DNA from: Pseudomonadota bacterium
GTDB taxonomy: Bacteria; Pseudomonadota; Gammaproteobacteria; JAKAQQ01
Reading direction: 5' to 3'
NCBI GenBank assembly: GCA_021828045.1
Contig: JAKATI010000012.1
Span: 1 to 32,026, forward strand
Length of the DNA stretch: 32,026 nt
Under the pieces are notes generated by a model. The model had not been told where the DNA came from. It ran no database searches and was given only the letters and a program-made list of their open reading frames with translations. The translations under genes were made by a program, and so were the position numbers. Shown here in pieces: positions 27,389 through 32,026 of this stretch (position 1 is its first letter; each line of letters opens with the position of its first letter).

Positions 27389-27609
27389 CGGGGCGCGCGT
27401 CCGCCCCGTTCAATCCAGTAGACGAGTCCCATGAATCCCGAGGCGAGAACGGTCCAGAGCAGGACCCAGAAAAGCAGGAACGGCAGATCCAAAACCCAAG
27501 GGTGGACCCGGTCCAGGAAGAACGGTCCCCCGAGCAGGGCGATCGGGGCGGGGAGTGAAAGGAGGAAGGCGAGGAGGTGCCGCCGGCGAAGCCGGTGACG
27601 GATTTTCAG
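27385..27609 (-). CDS. DUF3311-like small membrane protein, candidate CTG start
   Basis: Manual translation: LKIRHRLRRRHLLAFLLSLPAPIALLGGPFFLDRVHPWVLDLPFLLFWVLLWTVLASGFMGLVYWIERGGRAPR*. Between M20 stop and SSS start; GGAGGG upstream; not in ORF track. Confidence 0.72.
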   Translation of the reverse strand: MKIRHRLRRRHLLAFLLSLPAPIALLGGPFFLDRVHPWVLDLPFLLFWVLLWTVLASGFMGLVYWIERGGRAPR

Positions 27610-28820
27610 AAACCCTCCTCGAGCAGGTGCCTCCCCGCGGTCAGGAACATCTCGACGCCGTTGACGAGCGCGCTTTCATCGATCGTGAAACGGGCGTGAT
27701 GGTGGGGATAGACGGTCTCGGCACCCGGCCGACCGGCCCCCACGTAAAAGAAGGCACCCGGGGCCTTTTCCTGGAAGGCGGAAAAGTCCTCCCCGCCCAT
27801 GTTCCGCTGGTCGAAATCGACCGCCTTTGGGCCGAGGAGGGCTGCGGCCGACGCCTCGACCACCCGGTTCACGCCCTCATGGTTGATGACGGGCCGGTAT
27901 CCCCGGTCATAGCGGAACTCGTAGCTCGCCCGATGGGCGGACGTGAGCCCTGCCAGGATGGCTTCCATCCGTTCCGGGATGCGCTTGCGCAGCTCGGCAT
28001 TGAAGGTCCGGACCGTCCCGTTCAGCTCCACGGTGCCGGGCAGCACGTTGTGCGCCGTCCCGGCATGGAACTGCGTCACGGAAACCACGAGGCTGTCCAG
28101 GGGATCCGTCTCGCGCGAGACCAGCATCTGGAAGTTCTGGACCACCTGGCTCGCCAGCACGATCACGTCCACCGAGGACTGCGGGCGGGCCGCATGCCCT
28201 CCCCGGCCGGTGATCCGGATGTGGAAAACGTCGGGTGCCGCCATCATGGGACCGTAGGTCACGGCGATCCGGCCGGCCGGAACGTGTGCCCAGAGGTGGG
28301 TGCCGATCACGGCATCGACGCCATCCATGACCCCCGCCCCGACCATCTCCTCCCCGCCACCCGGGAACAGTTCCTCGGCGTGCTGGAACAGGAAGCGGAT
28401 CTCGCCCGGCCATTCCTTGCGGAGGGTTCCGAACGCCCGGGCTGCGGCGAGGAGCATCGCCGTATGGCCGTCGTGTCCACAGGCGTGCATCGCCCCCGGC
28501 CGCTCCGACCGGAAGGGAATCTCGTTTTCCTCGGTGATCGGCAGGGCATCCATGTCGGCCCGGATCGCAAGGATGCGGCCCGAGCGCGCGCCCTTGAGCA
28601 CGCCCACCACGCTCGTGGCCGCAGGATGGCTGATCTCCATGCCCGGAATCTCGGAGAGACGTTCGGTCACGAAACGCGAGGTTTCATGTTCCTCGAAAGA
28701 AAGCTCGGGATGCTGGTGGAGATGGCGACGCCAGCGGATGAGATCGGGCTCCAGGGATCGGGCCTCCCTGCGGGTTGATTCCTGGACCCGAACAGACGGC
28801 AACTCAGCGGGATGTCCCAT
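27606..28820 (-). CDS. M20 family amidohydrolase (HipO/aminoacylase-like)
   Basis: WRRHLHQHPELSFEEHETSRFV, IRADMDALPI, AMHACGHDGHTAMLLAAA, FLFQHAEELFPGGGEEMV, NMGGEDFSAF. Confidence 0.93.
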   Translation of the reverse strand: MGHPAELPSVRVQESTRREARSLEPDLIRWRRHLHQHPELSFEEHETSRFVTERLSEIPGMEISHPAATSVVGVLKGARSGRILAIRADMDALPITEENEIPFRSERPGAMHACGHDGHTAMLLAAARAFGTLRKEWPGEIRFLFQHAEELFPGGGEEMVGAGVMDGVDAVIGTHLWAHVPAGRIAVTYGPMMAAPDVFHIRITGRGGHAARPQSSVDVIVLASQVVQNFQMLVSRETDPLDSLVVSVTQFHAGTAHNVLPGTVELNGTVRTFNAELRKRIPERMEAILAGLTSAHRASYEFRYDRGYRPVINHEGVNRVVEASAAALLGPKAVDFDQRNMGGEDFSAFQEKAPGAFFYVGAGRPGAETVYPHHHARFTIDESALVNGVEMFLTAGRHLLEEGF

Positions 28821-28907
28821 CGTACCTCTCCCGGTTTGTGGAAAAAACGGACGGCGCGCACCAAACTGGCACACTTCGCCGGGACTGTCAAGCCGGACGA
28901 TTCGGGT

Positions 28908-29642
28908 TCAGGACAGGCGGTGACGGATGCGGGGGTGAGCTTTCGTCGCAGCCAGGAGGGTCATGGGTCCGCGGCCGATGATCGGCCCGGTGGGATAGGG
29001 CCGGGGCGAGCCTCCCGGCGGCTCGACGCTGAAGGCGAGACCGACGAGATGGAGGCGCGCCGCCCGGGGCATCCCGTAGCGGTAACCGCGCCGCGCCTTC
29101 GCGAAGAATCCGATCGGAACCGGAGGATGGGCCGCCTCGAGTGCCCAGAGCTCAAGGGTCCGGCCGGATGGAATGGAGGGTTGGCCGACCGGATAGATGA
29201 GCACCGACCGTGCCCCGGCACTGACCACAGCCACAAAGATCGTCCGGTGGGTAGGGCTGCGGATCAGGGAAACCGCCATCGGTGGTCGCGGCACCGGGGG
29301 CGGAATCAGGGCCCGCCAGGTCAACACGAGCGCGAGGACGACGACGGCCGCGACCGCAAAAACGGGAAACCAGATCCGGGTCCGGCTGGCCGACTGGGGT
29401 CGGTCCAGATCCGCGATTCCGAGCTTCTGACGGAGATGGTGACGGAAAGCCGGAGTGGGCTCGAGTGCGGGAACGCCCAGTCCCAGGGCGGCAAACCGGG
29501 TCTCGCAGAGGTCAATGACCCGGTCGAGTTCCAGATCCTCGCGACGCATCGCTTCCAGCCGGCGCCGGGCCGCGCCGCGCAGCACTCCCAAGAGGTATTC
29601 AGCCGCAATGGCTTCCTGGAAATCGGGATCAAGGCGCCGCAT
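28908..29642 (-). CDS. rskA: Anti-sigma factor, RskA family
   Basis: One TM (WFPVFAVAAVVVLALVLTW); C-terminal GRTLELWALEAAHPPVPIGFFAKA...LAFSVEPPGGSPRPYPTGPIIGRG. Overlaps sigma gene by 14 bp. Confidence 0.88.
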   Translation of the reverse strand: MRRLDPDFQEAIAAEYLLGVLRGAARRRLEAMRREDLELDRVIDLCETRFAALGLGVPALEPTPAFRHHLRQKLGIADLDRPQSASRTRIWFPVFAVAAVVVLALVLTWRALIPPPVPRPPMAVSLIRSPTHRTIFVAVVSAGARSVLIYPVGQPSIPSGRTLELWALEAAHPPVPIGFFAKARRGYRYGMPRAARLHLVGLAFSVEPPGGSPRPYPTGPIIGRGPMTLLAATKAHPRIRHRLS

Positions 29643-30213
29643 ACTGGCTCTTCAAACCCAGGCACTGCTTGAGGTTCTGGAGTCCCCGTCGGATCCAGCT
29701 CTTCACGGTCCCAAGCGGTCGGCCGAGGTGGCGGGCGGTTTCATCCACGGTCCAGCCGTTCCAATAGGAGAGGAGGATTGCCTCCCGGTGATCGGCGCTG
29801 AGGCCGTCCAGACATTGTTTGAGGTGTCGCGCGTCCTCTGCAGCGGTCACCCGGTCAAGCAGGGAATTCTCCCGGACGCGATCCTCCGGACCAAGCAGCT
29901 CTTCCAGGCCCTCCTCCGACTCGTAGGGTGTTTCGGGCCGGGTCCGCCTCAGGAGATCCAGGCACTGCCGCCGCGTGATCACGATGAGCCAGCTCCAAGC
30001 ACGCCCCCGCAGCGAATCGAAGCGCTCGGGATGCTTCCACAGTTTGAGGTAGAGCTCCTGCACCACTTCCTCCGCGCTCGCCCGGTTGCGAAGCATACGG
30101 TAGGCGACGCCCAGAAGACGGGGGGCCGTGGCCTCGTACAGGGGCTCAAAGGCGGCGGCCTCACCGCGGCTGAAACGCTCCAGCAGCTGATCCAGGGATG
30201 AATCGTCGTGCAT
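29629..30213 (-). CDS. sigK: ECF RNA polymerase sigma factor, SigK-like
   Basis: Region 2 FEPLYEATAPRLLGVAYRMLRNRASAEEVVQELYLKLWKHPERFDSLRGRAWSWLIVITRRQCLDLLRR; region 4 LSADHREAILLSYWNGWTVDETARHLGRPLGTVKSWIRRGLQNLKQCL. Confidence 0.93.
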   Translation of the reverse strand: MHDDSSLDQLLERFSRGEAAAFEPLYEATAPRLLGVAYRMLRNRASAEEVVQELYLKLWKHPERFDSLRGRAWSWLIVITRRQCLDLLRRTRPETPYESEEGLEELLGPEDRVRENSLLDRVTAAEDARHLKQCLDGLSADHREAILLSYWNGWTVDETARHLGRPLGTVKSWIRRGLQNLKQCLGLKSQYAAP

Positions 30214-30239
30214 TTCCGGTCCTGGCCTGAAACGCTGTC

Positions 30240-30269
30240 ATCATACCGACGGTCCGCAGGGACTCGCAA
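30240..30269 (-). promoter_or_regulatory. Candidate sigma70 promoter for ECF sigma gene
   Basis: Minus strand TTGCGA - 18 nt - TATGAT, about 27 nt upstream of the sigma ATG. Confidence 0.5.
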
Positions 30270-30290
30270 CTGGAGCGTTCCGGAGGCCGG

Positions 30291-30848
30291 TCAGGGCATG
30301 AGCACCCGGTTGATGACCTGGATCATGCCGTTGGATTGATCGACATCATAAATCGTGATGTCGGCCAAATGCCCCTGGGCATCTCGAACCTCGAGGTTGC
30401 GGTTGCCATTCCGGACGATCCAGAGGGATTGCCCCTCGAGCGTCTTCAGGGCGAACCGCCCCCCGGACTCGCGGACCCGATGCATCAGTCGGGCATAATC
30501 CCAGCGTCCGGCCACCACGTGGTAGAGAAGGATTTTCCGGAGGGTGGGTCGCTCCGCCGGCGTCAGCAGCTTGGCCAGAGTACCTTGGGGCAGCCGCCGG
30601 AAGGCCGAGTTGGTCGGGGCAAAGACCGTGAACGGGCCGGGGCCCTCCAAGGCGTTGACGAGTCCAGCGGCCTCGACCGCCCGGACCAGAAGGGTATGGG
30701 TACGGGAATGCACCGCATTCGCGACGATGTTACGCGAAGGATACATGGCATGCCCGCCGACGTACGTGATGGGGGCTCCAGCCCATGCGGCCGGCAGGAA
30801 CAAGAGGCCGCCCAGGGCAACCATGCTGCGTTTCAAAAAGCTTTTCAT
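30291..30848 (-). CDS. Secreted fasciclin (FAS1) domain protein
   Basis: Signal peptide MKSFLKRSMVALGGLLFLPAAWA; VRAVEAAGLVNALEGPGPFTVFAPTNSAFRRLPQGTLAKLL...LLYHVVAGRW...MIQVINRVLMP. Confidence 0.94.
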   Translation of the reverse strand: MKSFLKRSMVALGGLLFLPAAWAGAPITYVGGHAMYPSRNIVANAVHSRTHTLLVRAVEAAGLVNALEGPGPFTVFAPTNSAFRRLPQGTLAKLLTPAERPTLRKILLYHVVAGRWDYARLMHRVRESGGRFALKTLEGQSLWIVRNGNRNLEVRDAQGHLADITIYDVDQSNGMIQVINRVLMP

Positions 30849-30908
30849 GATGAACACTCCAGAGGTGGGATGAAAGGTCGGCGGACAATCCACCGCCCTT
30901 GATTCCAT

Positions 30909-30934
30909 TACGCACGACCTGCCGGAAAGGATGC
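30909..30934 (-). promoter_or_regulatory. Candidate ECF-sigma promoter of fasciclin gene
   Basis: Minus strand GCATCC - 16 nt - CGTA, matched by second copy at 31847-31872. Confidence 0.6.
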
Positions 30935-31235
30935 AGGTGGATCCGGGTCTTCGGTTCTGGCTGCGGGAAGGAGCGCACTCCCCATCCACCTCTCGTCGCT
31001 ATGGTCCTTGTGAAGTTTGTGTGCTTTATCCAGGAGCTCGTCCCACTCCCGGTCTTTTTTTTCTACTGAAAGAAAGAAAGAAATTGAGAGGAACGTCAGC
31101 CTCAGTTGAGGTTGATGCCCCGGAGATCGAATTGCGTTGACAAGCCCCCACGGGTGGCGGGGTCAACCGTCCTCCGCAAACCCGGGCCTTGGTACAAATC
31201 CTCTGAGGACCGGTCGGTGCTTTCTCACTTCGGAC

Positions 31236-31688
31236 TCAAAACCGCCGGATCGTGGATTCTTCCGCTTCGATCAGAAGCTGGGCAAGGCTGAGCTGGATCA
31301 TCCGCGATTTGCTTTGCATGAGGTCGAGCAAGACCCGCGCTTCGGCCCTCTCGCGGTTTTGGATCGCATGAGCCAGCAAGGAGGCGGTGCGGTGAAAAGT
31401 CGTGTGCATCGTGTCAAGCTGCTCGAAAGCCGAGGATTGCGCAAGCGAGGCGTGCCCCGCGCGTTGTGCGGCGATCCACTGGCCAAGCGTGCAACGGTCA
31501 TTGTGAGCAACGGCCTCGGGGTCAATTCCATCCTGCTTCTGGGCCAAAGCGGCTTTGAATCGCCGGAGCCATTCCTCGTGCGCTTTCAACGCGTCGCTCA
31601 CCCTGAGGCCATGGAAAGCCTGACCCCCGGGGAGAGTTTTGGTTGGCTCGCCGCGGAGGGTGGCCCGCAACCAATCATAGAGTTTCAT
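31236..31688 (-). CDS. Standalone CZB (chemoreceptor zinc-binding) domain protein
   Basis: ALKAHEEWLRRFKAAL...HNDRCTLGQWIAAQ...LDTMHTTFHRTASLLAHAI: His/Cys/His pattern of CZB. ATG 31688. Confidence 0.85.
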   Translation of the reverse strand: MKLYDWLRATLRGEPTKTLPGGQAFHGLRVSDALKAHEEWLRRFKAALAQKQDGIDPEAVAHNDRCTLGQWIAAQRAGHASLAQSSAFEQLDTMHTTFHRTASLLAHAIQNRERAEARVLLDLMQSKSRMIQLSLAQLLIEAEESTIRRF

Positions 31689-31813
31689 GCGTTCTCCCAC
31701 TTCTTCATCACAAGCGTGACAAGAAAAAATAAGCCAATGGATTCATTGACGAAAATCATGAGCGCGCGGACCACACCAAAAGCTCCCAATCTGTCGGAAA
31801 TCTTTCCGGACAT
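31685..31813 (-). CDS. 42-aa small membrane protein, ATGA-overlapping the CZB gene
   Basis: Manual translation: MSGKISDRLGAFGVVRALMIFVNESIGLFFLVTLVMKKWENA*; hydrophobic core; stop TGA overlaps CZB ATG; below ORF-track length cutoff. Confidence 0.62.
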   Translation of the reverse strand: MSGKISDRLGAFGVVRALMIFVNESIGLFFLVTLVMKKWENA

Positions 31814-31846
31814 GGGGACTCAAACGGTCATCCGCATCTCCCCCAC

Positions 31847-31872
31847 TACGTACGAGAGACGGGAAAGGATGC
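31847..31872 (-). promoter_or_regulatory. Candidate ECF-sigma promoter of micro-ORF/CZB operon
   Basis: Minus strand GCATCC - 16 nt - CGTA within TGCATCCTTTCCCGTCTCTCGTACGTAGTGG. Confidence 0.6.
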
Positions 31873-32026
31873 AGCAAGGCTCCATTCTCTGGCCAGGCTT
31901 CCGGGAAAACCCATTCTGTTCCCCGTGCCGGATCCGTCAGCGGAGCCCGCGGCCAGGGTCAGCCCGGGGTCCCCCGTCTCAGCTGGCGGCTCCATCCTCC
32001 GGCGAGTCTGCGGGAAGGGAGGGAAC

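Noticed and set aside
25847-27421. 524-aa hydrophilic plus-strand ORF
   Set aside because: Antisense to the SSS permease, whose TM pattern and motifs are clear.
28870-28891. Sigma54-like TGGCAC element
   Set aside because: TGGCAC is present but the correctly spaced TTGC -12 element is missing.

Overview
GC-rich proteobacterial chromosomal window, almost fully coding. I saw no tRNA, rRNA, CRISPR array, transposase or phage genes. Left half is housekeeping: smc (partial, minus), queF, dksA and a YheT-type hydrolase (plus), then the minus-strand operon rimP-nusA-infB-rbfA-truB-rpsO-pnp, preceded by a minus-strand NAD operon (NadQ-like regulator-nadA-nadB). Right half is accessory: an MbfA-type ferritin-VIT membrane protein; two paralogous membrane proteins flanking a secreted seven-repeat protein with a GlyGly-CTERM-like tail; a BtuF-like protein; a minus-strand M20 amidohydrolase-DUF3311-SSS symporter-GGT-DsbG-MBL cluster; and an ECF sigma (SigK-like)-RskA-fasciclin cluster followed by a CZB protein. 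Most interesting signals: (1) two nearly identical ECF-type promoter sequences (TGCATCCTTTCC...TCGTRCGTARTGG, same spacing), one upstream of fasciclin and one upstream of an untracked 42-aa membrane micro-ORF that is ATGA-coupled to the CZB gene, suggesting a SigK regulon; (2) a rimP leader with promoter, terminator and an 8-nt antiterminator complement; (3) a 17-bp palindrome upstream of nadA beside a NadQ-like gene; (4) a DUF3311 gene absent from the ORF track because it has no ATG/GTG/TTG start. Long opposite-strand ORFs (968 aa, 662 aa and others) look like GC-rich shadow artefacts.
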